Source: Burhinus oedicnemus (lineage: Eukaryota > Chordata > Aves > Charadriiformes > Burhinidae). Taken from it: 64,000 bases of DNA. Location: positions 2,850,027 to 2,914,026 of the forward strand of contig VFFE01009182.1 in the NCBI GenBank assembly GCA_008921705.1, written 5' to 3'. The translations under genes and the position numbers were made by a program. Position 1 is the stretch's first letter, and each line of letters starts with the position of its first letter. Of the stretch, positions 25,361 through 38,094 are shown one piece after another. The notes beneath the pieces are model-generated. The model was not told the DNA's origin. It saw only the letters and a list, made by a program, of their open reading frames with translations, and made no database searches.

Positions 25361-26225
25361 CTTTCACTTTAATTGAGCTATATAACAGCGAATAACTATT
25401 CATTCAGTATTGTGTTAGGTCTTCTCTCATGCTTACACTATAAAAAACTTTCTTTAATCATCACAACCAAACCTTTAATAAAACAAGTCAGCAGCAGTCG
25501 TTGGGGTGTTTTTTCTTTTGTTAAATACAAGTTCACACTCTTTACATACATCACCTGCAGGAGCAGGAGGTTTCTGCTAGTTCTGAATTTTGGATCAAAT
25601 CCGCCACTTTTCAAGCGACGAAGATGTGGCAGGCTGCTATCAGTGGGTAGCGGTGGTTTTGGTCTCTTTCTTACTGTGACACCACAGAGAAAACATCTGA
25701 AACCCAATTCTATGCCATTCCTCTTTGGGAAGCTCTAACAGAGACAGCCAAAGCTTCCCGCACAGAGAGCCCAACGTAAACCCTTTCAAGTGTGCTGTCT
25801 TTGAAAAGGGTGTAATGACAAACTGCAGTAAATGACTAACCAATATAACAACAAAAATGAGTATGACAGCTAGCACAAAGAAGAGAGTACTTCTGATCAA
25901 TTCAGTAGTCAAGTAGTCCACAACAATGGATTATCTCGAAGCACTAGAGGGCTGCCAATACCCAATCTGTAAAGGTAGTATTTTATTTATTTTTAAAAAA
26001 TTAAAAAGTATTGTCTGTGGTTATATTTACGTGTGTGAAATGTCAAATCAAGAAGTTTTAAAAAAATGTTAAAATACCATTTTGGTAAATAGTGTAATAG
26101 TAACTCCTTTAACTTCGTATTTTCTTTATTTATTATATATTTTTACTAACATAAGTAGATCTATGGATTTTAATAGGATAATAAAATAACGGCATGATTA
26201 TGCATGCACACAGATGTGTATGAGA

Positions 26226-26240
26226 GGCATCTAATTGATG
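26226..26240 (-). repeat. Inverted repeat partner of 26529-26543
   Basis: GGCATCTAATTGATG is the exact reverse complement of CATCAATTAGATGCC at 26529-26543. It is short on its own, but its partner abuts the other two copied blocks, which makes chance unlikely. Confidence 0.75.
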
Positions 26241-26528
26241 CAACACGTATTAAGGTTGAAGAATTAGGCACGTGATAGATGGACATCTACCATACTGAAA
26301 AACAGTAATACATCACCAGTTTTAAGCATCATGACTACTAAAGGCAAGCTGGTTCACATTCAAAATTTGAATATTCTTCTGTTATTCAGGACACAGCACA
26401 GGATTTCCTTTTCCAAACAAGATGTGCAAGATCAGTTATTGCAGCTTTCCCATTCCTCAAGTGGTTCAACACACACCAACCATAGCAGGTGATCTGTTTT
26501 CCCACATGCTGGAAGTCTGATGCCCACT

Positions 26529-26615
26529 CATCAATTAGATGCCACAACTCTATTGATTCAGCTGATCAGGCTAGGTATTATTTCCAGCTTTGGTTGAGTT
26601 CTACGTGTTTATTCG
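26529..26615. repeat. Three-part templated (patchwork) insertion
   Basis: This 87-bp segment is made of three overlapping local copies. Positions 26529-26543 are an exact inverted copy of 26226-26240. Positions 26542-26590 are a direct copy (48 of 49 bases) of 26943-26991. Positions 26588-26615 are an exact inverted copy of 26857-26884. Neighbouring parts share CC and CTT at the two junctions. The pattern fits serial template switching with microhomology. Confidence 0.8.
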
Positions 26616-26856
26616 TGCCATCTAACAAAACTGGCTAGTGGTAATAATGAAAGGCAGTGGGAGGTAGGTGGTGAATTTCCCTCTGTAAATCTTGTCTCAG
26701 CTTTGGGGGGGAAGGGGGGGGGGGAAGAGGAGGAACCCACAGAAATATCTGAAAGTTGTAATTACAGTTTTAATCTGTTGACTTGATACCTACCGATAAG
26801 TATGAAGAGAGAGGGAAATTGTCATAAAACAAAAGACCTAAAAATCACGAATCTAG

Positions 26857-26884
26857 CGAATAAACACGTAGAACTCAACCAAAG
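26857..26884 (-). repeat. Inverted repeat partner of 26588-26615
   Basis: Perfect 28-base reverse complement of 26588-26615, with 241 bases between the arms. Flanking bases do not pair, so the arms end abruptly. Confidence 0.95.
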
Positions 26885-26942
26885 TAGCTTAAACTACGTA
26901 TCACGTAGTATAAAGTCATCATCTAATAGTTATTATCCGTAA

Positions 26943-26991
26943 CCACAACTCTATTGATTCAGCTGATCAGGCTAGGTATTACTTCCAGCTT
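26943..26991 (+). repeat. Direct repeat partner of 26542-26590
   Basis: Identical to 26542-26590 except one base (C at 26982 against T at 26581), offset exactly 401 bases. The flanks differ on both sides, so the repeat ends are sharp. Confidence 0.95.
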
Positions 26992-26999
26992 AATCTGCC

Positions 27000-29900
27000 A
27001 CGGTAGAGATCTGAGCATGGTGACAGGTCACAACCCATGTCCTTTGTGTTATATCAAGCCATCTTTCCTTGATGTATCTGGAAGAGACATTTCCCAGCTC
27101 AATATACCATCAGTAACTCACTCCAGCGTTTTCTGAATCAATATATAGTATGGTATTGTCAATGACCTGAAGAGAAGTTTCACTGACTGCCTGTGTTCTT
27201 ACTAATCTGTACTTTTTTTTGTTTCTTCTCTTTTTTAAAGCCTTTATAGGAATTTTGTCAAAAAGCTGAAGAAGGTTTTCATTCAACCCCTGTTGCTAAA
27301 TTTCACCAGTGAACGATACCAAAAGAACTTCACTGAAGACTACACTAATGTGATTTCATTCAACAGCAGTTCAGGCTCATACACAGCTGCACAATCTTAC
27401 AGAACCACAAGATGACTCAAACTACTACATCAATGCAGAAGCAATTCATACTGGACAGGGAGGTGCAAGCCAAACAGAGCAACAAAGTAAGACCAGAGGG
27501 AGGGGGGAAAAAAAAACCAAAACCAACAGAACACACACACACAAAAAAACACCCCACACTCCAAAGACCAAAAACCACTCTCTTCTCAAAGAGACTTTAA
27601 TGCGCTAAAAACATACAATTTAAACTCCCATTTGCTGAGAAAAGGCCAGAAGCTCTAGTGGGCAGGTGAGCATGCCTCCAGCTTCCCAGGAAACTTTTAG
27701 CAGATTGCTAACTAGGGTGCCAAGCTAACAATCTCAGGAGAGAGAGATTAAAGACTATCTGGGGATGTGAAATCAACCACTCTGACTCAGAATTCTTAAG
27801 AGGGATAAGGACCAAACCTAGTGTGAATTAGATAAAATTACCACTCCATGTCTGGGGTGAGAAAAAAATACAGGTTAATAAACTTCTTCCCAAGTTCAGG
27901 GCAGAAACTCATACCTTTCAAGCGTCAATGCTGGATCTTTTGTGAATCTGCTTTTCACTCCACCCTGCCAAAAATAAATACATTATAATCAGGATGTACA
28001 AACTTATGGTGGAAAACAATCTTATTTCTACCATAACAGGAAAGTCATTTGGTTAATTCAGTATTAGCTTATGAAAGGAAGCCTGTCTTGCTTCTTAAGA
28101 AGGTATCAGCAGACTAAAATAGAGTTTTCCCCTGAAGTTGGTTATACTTGTGGTCAGTTTGTGACAGTATCAGAGCCTGACCAGTGAAACTGAGCTGAGC
28201 AAGCTGGTAAAGGTAACATGCCAGGAGAGAGGGGATAGGTCTCCTTGCCCAGTTAATACTATCCACTTTGTCAAAAAAAGTTGTCATCAGGAGATTATCT
28301 TTATTCTGACACTCCCGCTATCCATTTACCCATGATGACTTTAAAACAAACAAACCCACCGCACAGCACACCCTTGCCAATGCATTCTGCTTTTCCAAAA
28401 CCTTACTCATCTTCTCCCACCATTATCCTTAAGTTACTCTCACGTTTAGTCTTTTCTCAGCTACCTACTTCTACAACCCACACTTCTGTAACATTACTGA
28501 CATTCAACGACCCTTCCACACTACACAAAACACAGCTGTTATTGTAATCCTTCCCCTTAAGACACTCTGACCACATAACCCTTTACTTCAAGTTTTCAAT
28601 TGTTTTTCTCTTGCTCTAGATTAAGTTTAAAATTACTCATCCGAGTTCTACAGACATTAATAACTCTTTCATTTCTACCCACATAGCCTAACCACTTATT
28701 GTGTCCTTCTTCCTTACCCTTTTGTTTCCACAAACACTCATTTTTACTGTAATACTCAGGCACCTCTCACACAGGAAATTCCATTATGCTTCTGCACTGC
28801 TCCCCAGGCGAAGATCATCTACACTCTGGAGGCTGCTTCTTCCTCTCCTCCAACAGTAAATCACCATAGCAAAAATTAATCCAAATCCACCAAAATACCT
28901 CCTGCTAAACCACAAGCCAAAACACAAATGATGTATGTTACTTGCCTTTCCTCATACTGTTTGTTCCCTTTCCCTCATCATAGTCTAGATGAAGCTTAAA
29001 ATATATTGGCAACCTGTGAGATGCTGAGTACATACATAACACGAGTTCAGCTGGAAAACAATTAAACGGAGCCCTACAGCAACACTGGCCTCCAGAATAA
29101 GTATGTTTTCCCTTCCTCTTACAAAAGAAAAAACGCATTTATTGTTTCTGCCGTACAACAATGCATGTTGCTGTTACAGTTTTCAGCTGATGCCTTTCTT
29201 TTACTACATATGAATGGAGGGGAAGGAAAAAGTGGTGGACACTAGAAGATCAACAGAATACAAAGATTAATGATAGGGAGAAAAGGGTACAGAAGGGCTA
29301 AAACATAGCGTGAAAGGGCTCCCCTTCTCTTGAGCTGCTGCTATTAAAAATCTAGTGAAAGCTGTTTTCCTTCCCTGGCTGGTACAATGACAATATCCCT
29401 ACCTCAACGCAATCTGTTTTCACTTCAGAGGGCAAATATGGAAGACAGACCAGAGAAGGAAAGGAAATACTGCTCCTAGGAAAATTTCTTTTCAGAGCAA
29501 CAATGTTTGTTTATTCATTTTTAATCATGACAGCAAATGGGTGCCAAAGATGACATGAACAAGGAAATTTTTGAGGAGGAAGGTGAAGGCAGAGAAAGTA
29601 CCTGTCCCAGGGACTGGTTAAACATAAATCCAGACCTCTTTCAATGAAACAAAGGACGCTTTCTGAGTCTCAGCTGCCTTAATGAAATAACCTTCTGAGC
29701 CCAAACAAGCAGACTTAATTCTGCAAGTTCTCCACTTTTTTTGAACATAATTTCTCCTCCTGCTCCTCAGATCAGAGGGATTTGATTTAATGGGTCTACC
29801 TCTGATTTCAGTTTTATTGCAAATAAAACTTAACCCTTCCTTCCAAAGTCTCTACTAAATCACATAACCCAGGGCTTGCTTGTAGCACTTCTGAAGGTGA

Positions 29901-31984
29901 ACAGTTTGGCTTACCAAGAATAACCCACTGAGATGCAAATTCCACTTGCCTTCTTTATATGCCGCCAGGTTTATGAGAGCAAGTCTGTCTGAACTTGACA
30001 TTTGCTGGGAAACACTGCATAGCATAATTAGTATTATAAAACATTTTGTATTCCCGTAAATTCAGACTCCAACCCCAAAGAGCTTACATACTAAGACAAG
30101 ACACAGGGATAACTAAGCAGAAAGGAAGGGTTGTAGGGAAAAAGGAGGTATAAGTAAGAAAAGTGTCAACAGCAGGTGAAAACAGTGAGGCTATACAAGC
30201 TGCCTGGGACACTGTCTCACAAGCATGACGTCCCGAAGAGTAAGAAAAAAAAGAGCAGAAACAAGAGGATGTAGGGTACTGCCCACTGTTAAAGGATACA
30301 AGGAGCCTGCTTCATTGAAATATAAAGCCAAAGGTGAAATTCTAGGTAGCATGGTTCCTAAAACATCAGCTGTATTTCTCCACGATTGTAGGAAGTATTT
30401 CCACTGAACTGCAATAAACATCACGTTACAATGCATACGGATGGGAAGTCAAAATCTTCAAGGTTTACATTATTTTTATTGTCATCTTGACCAATGGAAC
30501 AAGAGGGAAGACTAGAAGATCTAAAACATCTTGACTCTATAATCTGTTGTTGAGAAAGGGGTGGGAGGGAGGGAAGGAGAAAAATCAGTAAGATACTCCC
30601 TATCCATCACCATTCAGTCCGAAAGTTCCACTTATATCGGGGGGGTGAGAGGGAAGATCACAAAAATGAAAATTAGTAGATTAAACTATTCTTGTAATTC
30701 ACTTCCACATATGGGAAGCAAAGTGTGCACTGAATGTAAATTATTTTTGTCAGCTGCCTGTTAAGACATGAGTGACTGTAAAGAACAAGGAATAACAACA
30801 GCCTTCTTTTTGCCAATACATCTGATCGTAACGTATTACTGAAAGCACCCTTCAAGTTTTCCATGAATTCTTAGATTCACCTTTAACTACCTTACTTCAA
30901 AGCAAATGGACATTTTCCAAGAGCAAGCATGATCCATGTTCCTCACAGATATCAATCACAAGAAAGGTAGTAGTATTCATCACAGTTTTCCTAACGCACA
31001 TCTAAAAACCCCAGACTATTTGACAAGGATATGTAAGCAAAAATCTTTGCCACTCTAGGTACTGCCACTAAAACCTCTCTTGTTAAACATTTCTCTTTGT
31101 TTGGCAAATTTGACTACAAATTTAATTTTTGCATAGTAAAGCTCAACCAGCCATTTTTAATTTCAAATTGGTTTGCACTCCATCATGACTAGCTGAATGC
31201 TAGAAAAACCTTTGACATAGTGAACTCATGGATTGTGGAGAACAGAAGAAATGCTCTTAGGAGCAGGAGCTGTTGATAAGAGACTTTCTCCTCTGTTGAC
31301 TGTACTCTGTCAGCTGTTACTATGTGCAAGAGTCCACACTTGAAAATTACACAAAACGTGCATCTGAACTACCCTTCCATGATATTATTTTCTTTGTTAA
31401 AATGATAGTCCCAGGTAGAAAAGCTGAGAAGAAAGGGTCTGAAGTTGACCAAGCATCCTGTTTTTCTTCAATGCAACATACAACCATCATTTAAAAACTC
31501 CATCATTTAAAAAAGCCTTGATTTACTCCACCACCAAGCTGCAGACAATAGGTAACATTCCTAACTATAGGAGGGATTTTCATAGACTATCCATCTGCTA
31601 CATGATTCTGGAAAAGAAAATACCAAACTATTCCAGACTTGTGAACTACAGAATTCAATTCCATATTACTTACACATAACATGAGGTCATAAAAAACCCC
31701 CACCCACAAGCAAACTAATGACAAGTAAGAGGCGTTTCAGTTACCAAAGACCTATTTCGATCTGACATCTAAATACCTGATGTTAGAGGGCTGCTGCTCT
31801 TTACAGACTGATCATAGTAATTTCACTGCTTCGTTGTTCACCAGGACCTCTCATTACATGGACTGCACAGGTCTAAACCATGTTGGAGGCTACTGGGCAC
31901 TGTCAAAATTGCAACAAAAGAAGTTATTCCATCTTTGAACACAACAGAACGCTTAAACATCAATGAACATATCACCGCAGTCCT
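27000..31984. other. Presumed NRIP1 intron with a C-rich, G-poor stretch
   Basis: Ordinary intron sequence except 28290-28560, where the plus strand is rich in C, T and A and strikingly poor in G. No gene or transposon was recognised. Confidence 0.6.
31485..31516. repeat. 16-bp tandem duplication
   Basis: CATCATTTAAAAACTC followed directly by CATCATTTAAAAAAGC. Confidence 0.85.
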
Positions 31985-32064
31985 TTGGAGTACTCCCACT
32001 TTACACATGAGGAACAGTGAGCACAGAGGAAGATTAACCAATTTACCCACAGTCACATGAAGTC
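31985..32064 (-). repeat. MIR SINE fragment
   Basis: The plus strand reads CCCACTTTACACATGAGGAA, CAGTGAGCACAGAGGAAG, ATTAACCAATTTACCCACAG and TCACAT in sequence. This is the reverse complement of the conserved central part of MIR (the familiar form with ACAGATGAGGAAACTGAGGC and CCAAGGTCACA). Only about 80 bases are clear. Called by eye. Confidence 0.65.
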
Positions 32065-35000
32065 CATATCCATAACAAACAAAGAAAGATTTTCCAAATT
32101 TCAGTTTTGCCCTTTACAAGATATTCTGTCTCTACAGTTTGTGGGTGTTAACATTTTTTGTTTCTACTGGTGAAACAAAATAACAATTGAGTACACTAAA
32201 CTTGAGGAAACAATGGGGATTACTAAAGGAAAGGACTTGCACACCACAGTAAATGCCTTTATCTTCCAAAAAAGAAAAATTACCAGGACTGCCATCACCC
32301 TTAGATGGAGTTGTGTGTCAGTCAAGTACAGTCAATACAGGTTTTCCACTATACCTGCTGAAACAACAGTCTCTCAAAGAAAACAACTGTGTCGGTACTG
32401 AACTGAAAAGAGGAATGATGGCATTAGGGTCAAAACCGTAATTCCAACAGCTTTTCCTATTTCTCAGAGATCTGACATGCTGAAACAGTGCTTGCCCAGC
32501 TCATTAGAACTATTTAGTGGATTGGAGCTGGAAGGACCATAGTAAAGTATGTATAAACATATATATATCTAAGCAATTACTTCCCAAACAGGTCCATTTT
32601 TATTTCCTTGCTTTAGAAAGCTGTCCAAAATCTGCTTCTTCCCCAGTCTAATTCAGCTGCAAGACATTCACAGCATTGGATTGCTCAGGGGGACTAGAAA
32701 ACAGGGTGTGCGTTCATCCATACCTACACCAGTGTATAAACAAAACTCCAGCAGTCCATGCTAGAAGCAGAGCTATGAAGGAAACCTGACTGAAGCTGCA
32801 GTAGCAAGTGAATCCAGACAGGCAGCTTTTTCGTGTGTGCTGAACTGCTCCGGGGTGCCCAGGCTCTGGAACCCTCAGTTACACCGAGCCTGATTGAGCA
32901 TCCTCTGCAAGTCCCACCACTAACTAGAATTGAGCCTGCAGAAATGAATTTGCCTCCCATGTAAACAGAGCCAACAAGCATAGGAAAAATATTCATTGCC
33001 TAATAATTGATAGTAACATTTTTCCTGATGAGTTCTCACAAACTCCAACTCCAGCTTCAGAAGCTGGAAATTTCCAAATTGACCCAACTCATTAAATAAC
33101 TTGGTTCCTATACTTATTCATTTGTAGAATCTGCAGATACCTGCCACATGTACTCTTTGCCAGAGTGAGAGAAAAGAGATCAAGTGGCTGCCATTGGCTT
33201 TACAAAACATGTAAATCTGGAAGGGGGGGAAGTATCCCAAACCTTGTAACTGCTAATAGTCAGTGCCACCTACGGTTGATGTTACAGAAGCAGATCCAAA
33301 CAAAGAAAAAAGGTGTTTGCAACTTTTAACAAGTCCCACGTTTTTCAAATAGCTTCAGGAGAATAAATTAGACAAAGAAGATTATTAATCTTATCTACTC
33401 CAGATCATGTACCATGACTGCAATAGGCAATCGTGCTAGTACCAAAACCAGGTGCCAATTCTTTCTAAGATTTTACAATGAGAACATCTTAAAGACACAC
33501 AAAAACTGGGAAGTGCGGCTTTCCACTTTCTTATCTTACCACGCTAGCCCCCTCAAGTAAGACTAATCACATTTTTATTAACAGCTCCATTTCAGTCAAT
33601 CAGTCCCATTCTGCTGCTGTGGATGCTTTGTCCAGTGGTCAGGAAAAAGATGCCAGAGCTTATTTCATCAGGCCTTGTAAAATCCTCCCCCATCACCCCA
33701 ACGAAGTATCAGCAACACTTTTAATTTTCAGGGAAAGTTAACCAACACAATAGACAAAATAATTCCCTCCAGAGGTTTCGCAGCAGTCTCAGTTCAGTAC
33801 ACAAGGCCATTAATTACACAGCTGCCTTTAGCACTAGCAGGAATCTGGTTGAGTTAAGGCTGCCCTCCGTATCTGCACAGAAAATCTATTTACTCCGAGA
33901 AGTTACACAACGCCTCAACTTCCTCTTTACTACGGTAAAGCCTGGTAACAGAAGGAAGGGAGGTGGAGATTGTGAAATGCCTGTTCCCCATCTCAAGCAG
34001 GGCACAGCTGCCTTTCAAGAACGTACGTAAACTGGAATTGGCCTCTAAAGTCTGCCCAAATTGATGATACGCTCAAGCACCAACTCTTACTTAAAACTTG
34101 ATTAAATATTTTCAGAGGAAAGGCAGCATTACACACTTAACCAATGCTGGAATCAACTGCAAGCCTCCAATGTAAAGTAAGAATGGTTTTTAAAATCTGA
34201 TTAATTTTATTTGGTTGGGGTGTGGGGGTTGTGTTTGGGGTGTCATGTCCCATGCTCACCCCTCCCCCCCAATACAGCAGTCCACTCCAGGCCAAGTTGT
34301 ATTTCAAAGTTCTCATCAAGATTTTAGTGTTATCAGGCATGCTCGTGCAGTAAAGTTGGCCGTAAAAGTTTTAATTCTGCAAACATCCTTCTACTTTCCA
34401 TTTAAAAAAAAAAAAAAGAAAACCAGCAAAAGTCACATGCTACTCAAACTGATATATTCTACGGCACTAGGAAAGTTGAGATATCAAAAACACACACTCA
34501 TCAGTCCTCTTAACTGTAATCTAAGGAATCTACCTCGTATCTCTACTGATACACTAATAATTGACTAAAAAACAAAACAAAACAAAACCCCCACAACTCC
34601 CAGACCTGGCCCTACTCAAAAGAGGAATTATAAGAAGTCTCAAAGCAGCCATAGCAATCTTGACTGGTAAAATGTTTTCAAGGACTTGGATTTAATCGCA
34701 TGTCATTTTCTTTTCCTCTAATCATTTATTTAAAGTCATAGGTTGAATTATTTATGAACAAAAGTTAATTGCATTGAAATGCAGTATTGCTCTGTATTTA
34801 TCTAACACCTCCTTCAGAACTCAACCGCCTGCCACTAACCGGTTAAAAATCTACAAAAAGTCAATACAGAATTTAAGATAAGATTTAACCATTTCTGCAG
34901 TGTTACTGCAATTAACTTCCAAAATCTTGTTAGATATGGTCAAGTCCCTTAATCTTGCGATCCGCTGTGTACATTGTGCAACTGTTTTTTCCGACTTTTG

Positions 35001-36768
35001 TTACCATTACAACATATGTTTATATTTCCAAAGAAAAACCAGGGGGAAGAATAGCTCACTCACAAAGTATTTGCTGTGAATAAATAAGTTTGACTAATTA
35101 GTTGTAGTTAAAAAGTCGTCATTATTCGAGTACAAGCAATCACATCACAGAGCCTCCAGATCTGGGATTCTTCGAATTTTCTTAGCTGTCAAAGGATCTC
35201 GAAGATCAACGACTTGCATGCATAAGGCTGTATTCACACTCTTTGCAAGGTGTAAAATGTAAGCTCAGGGGTATTCTCATATAAATATACTGCACATCCA
35301 TAAAGTGTTAATCTTAAATCGGCAAGGCCACATGACAGAAGTAACTATTATAGTGCATGACTGCTCTTCAGCACACAGCGTTTTCCAAGTCCCTCATTTC
35401 CTTAAAGCAACTCATTTACTTGTCACCTGCCAGGACAAAGAGTAGAGAGAGGATTTCGCAAATACCTCTGTGGCTTGTGCATGGTGATAACGCACCAGGA
35501 AAGATGGATTTTCATTTTCTCCTCAAGTTATTAGATTAGGTTTACATGCAGATTTAAATGCCCAGGATGAGTCTGCCACCTGTCCTAAACTTAATTAGTC
35601 AGGAATGTCTGCATGACAAGAGCAGATACTTCAGATGTTTCGGAGTGACCACAAGCAAACATCCAAATAATCACCAACACAACTTCAGTGATGCCAAGAA
35701 CGAAGCACAGCTCTCTGTGAAAGAGCCTGCATTTTATTAATGGAGTGCTTCACACTTTCCATCAAACACACAACTGACAGCAGCCAGGCATCTATAAAAC
35801 CAGAGAATCAACTGTGTGAAGTCTGCAACTGAGTTAGGAAATGAAGAGCAGTAGCTTTCTCATTAAAATACGCGTGTATGCTTACACATTATTGGGGCGG
35901 GGGGGAGAGGGAGGGAGAGATGAAGGCTCAAATTCTGTAAGACTTTTCCTTAGCTTTGTTCTTGTTCTGTTTACCACAGCAGCACATCTAAGATTTTCAT
36001 ATTTTTATACCTCCCCTCACATACTCTCCCTCCCCCCATGTAGGACCAGTGCAGATTAAAAACTAGGAAGAAACCCACGTTTTGATTTAAAGAGGCAAAC
36101 ATAATCCATGTTCAAGTATATTTCACATCTAAAAGCTAAATCAAAATCCCCGTAAAAGGTTAATTAGAATTTTATCTGTGTAGGTACGCAGCAACTACTG
36201 ACACAGATGTGAGTAACTGAATATAATACAGACAATTCAGTTATCCGTCTCCTTACGTTGCCATTGGCACATACAATAAATTTGTCTCATTAGCAAGGGC
36301 TACTTAGTTCGTTGTAGTAAACAAAGCTGCCGATAACAACAGCCTCGCATACTTTTCATTCATTCACATAATTTTCTTTACTTAGACTTCTAGCATGTGC
36401 CACAGAAGAGCTGAATGTTAAGCATTCCTGGAGTGTCACAATATGTAATACAATAAAACAGATTACAACCATACCTTTCTTTCACAGCAGTGGTGCCAAG
36501 CACAGGTACACTGTAGCAATCAATTTGTTCTGCAGACAGTAAGGCTTTCATAGAATACTAATGCAAAATCTCTTTTCTTTCTCCTTCGACTTGACTCCCC
36601 AATGCCCGGGTCCCGACCAATACAAGGAGGAGGGCGGAATGTCTTCTGCTGAGATAACCACAACTACTAATCAAGTATACGTGTACAAGGGCACAGGATT
36701 AAACCTCCACCAGGCTTGACTCGGGCACAGAGAGCAGCTAAACACATGCACAGCAAGGTCAGAATTAA
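32065..36768. other. Presumed NRIP1 intron, nothing specific
   Basis: A/T-rich DNA with short G- and C-runs (about 34215-34272 and 35893-35920). No exon or transposon was recognised. Confidence 0.6.
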
Positions 36769-36796
36769 ACACACACACACACACACACGCACGCGC
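36769..36796. repeat. (CA)n microsatellite with CGCGC end
   Basis: Alternating purine-pyrimidine run of about 28 bases, (AC)n going into GCACGCGC. Z-DNA-prone composition. Confidence 0.95.
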
Positions 36797-36996
36797 ATCT
36801 ACTTGAGTGAACTAATTTATCACACTTTACCGCTGACGGCTTTTTACCTCGGGGGAGTAAAATTACATCCTGGTGAACTGCCGAGGTTCAGACACAACAG
36901 CTTCCAACAGCAAATCAGATCTCACAGAAACGGGAACCGTGCTCCTAGGTGAACGCTCCTCTCCCGGCTTAACAGGCTGTTTCAGAAACTCGGGGC

Positions 36997-37051
36997 ACGC
37001 CGCGCGTGTCTGTGCGTGCGTGTGCATGCGTGTGCACACACGCGTGTGTGC
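36997..37051. repeat. Alternating purine-pyrimidine tract with 18-bp palindrome
   Basis: Mostly alternating GT/GC/CA sequence. It ends in the perfect palindrome GCACACACGCGTGTGTGC at 37034-37051. It is 230 bases from the CA run at 36769. A CpG-bearing non-repetitive stretch lies between them. Confidence 0.9.
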
Positions 37052-38002
37052 AAAAGGCACCATTAGGCATCGGCTAAAGCAGAACGATGGCGTTTAAAGT
37101 TCAAAACCAGGCAATAGCTCCCTTTGAGAGAGTTTTCTTTTTGATTGTATTTATCTTTACCTCTTAACGTAATCAATCTATCAAGTCTAATTACTCCAGA
37201 AGAAAGCATTTTATTATTGTCTAACATAGCAAATGTCAAACAAGCTGTTCATTTACCTTGAAGTTTATTAGCATAGAAATGCAACATGAAGATGCTCTCA
37301 AAATATTGTCACTTGTATTCACAACATTTTCAAAAACCCACTTAGCAGATTTTTATTGCCTGGCATAGCTGGATACTGTATTAGTTCTTAAGACAGGCAA
37401 GACATTAGATTAACTGTACCACTCGAGCTAACAGAAGACTTTTTCTTTAAACGTTCAATTTGTATTTAACTTTTCTCTTTGGTTCTTTTTATTCAAACAC
37501 TTCTCCCACATTCCCACCAGCCGTACATATGCAGATACATGTGTTTTCATAAAGGTTCATACGTGTGCATTGCAAGTAGGAGTGAAAAGTGAAATGCTGA
37601 AATTTAAAAGCAGGGTTTGCCCCCCCCCCCCCCTTAAGTTCTGCCCTGTCATGCACCCTTCCTGGCATTTTCCTTTACAGTACATGCAGATGTACGTTTT
37701 AGCAAAAACACTGAGATGAACCCTATAAATTATCATCGGTGGGGTTTTAACAACACTGCTTTTGCACGTGATCTGTATTGAGAAGAAAATACTGTACAGA
37801 TACTCCCCAAAATAACCCTGAAAATAACATTTGGCACTTTCCCTAGAATAAACTGGCAAAATATTTTTGAAATATCAGTGGCTTCACAGAGACACCAGGA
37901 AAAAAGCAGCGTTAATCAATACTGATGAGTTTGTCCTTGACATACTGACCGTGTCATCGGGCTATTGTCATGTGATATCATGTCATTTCCCCACCTGGCT
38001 CA

Positions 38003-38010
38003 TGACCTTG
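38003..38010 (-). promoter_or_regulatory. Nuclear receptor half-site CAAGGTCA
   Basis: TGACCTTG on the plus strand reads CAAGGTCA on the minus strand, an extended receptor half-site. A second half-site-like TGACCC follows at 38020-38025. It is 72 bases from the imperfect ERE at 38082. Confidence 0.3.
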
Positions 38011-38081
38011 TCCTTTAAATGACCCAAAGCTTCCCTCAAGTAGCAGGAGGCCCCTCCCCGCTGTCTCAGCAAGGTCGAACG

Positions 38082-38094
38082 GGTCAGCGTGTCC
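38082..38094 (+). promoter_or_regulatory. Imperfect estrogen response element
   Basis: GGTCAGCGTGTCC differs by one base from the palindrome GGTCAnnnTGACC. It lies about 1.3 kb from the candidate promoter, inside a motif-rich non-repetitive block. Estrogen induction of NRIP1 is established in mammals. The site is a motif match only. Confidence 0.35.

Larger units (their letters stand above)
20000..26225. other. Presumed NRIP1 intron, nothing specific
   Basis: A/T-rich intron sequence with T- and A-runs and short tandem repeats only. A short hydrophobic frame on the minus strand near 25.75-25.92 kb is not supported as a gene. Confidence 0.65.

Noticed and set aside
25640..25921. 93-codon minus-strand frame with a strongly hydrophobic start
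   Set aside because: The hydrophobic part comes from A/T-rich codons; no homologue, splice partner or promoter is seen.
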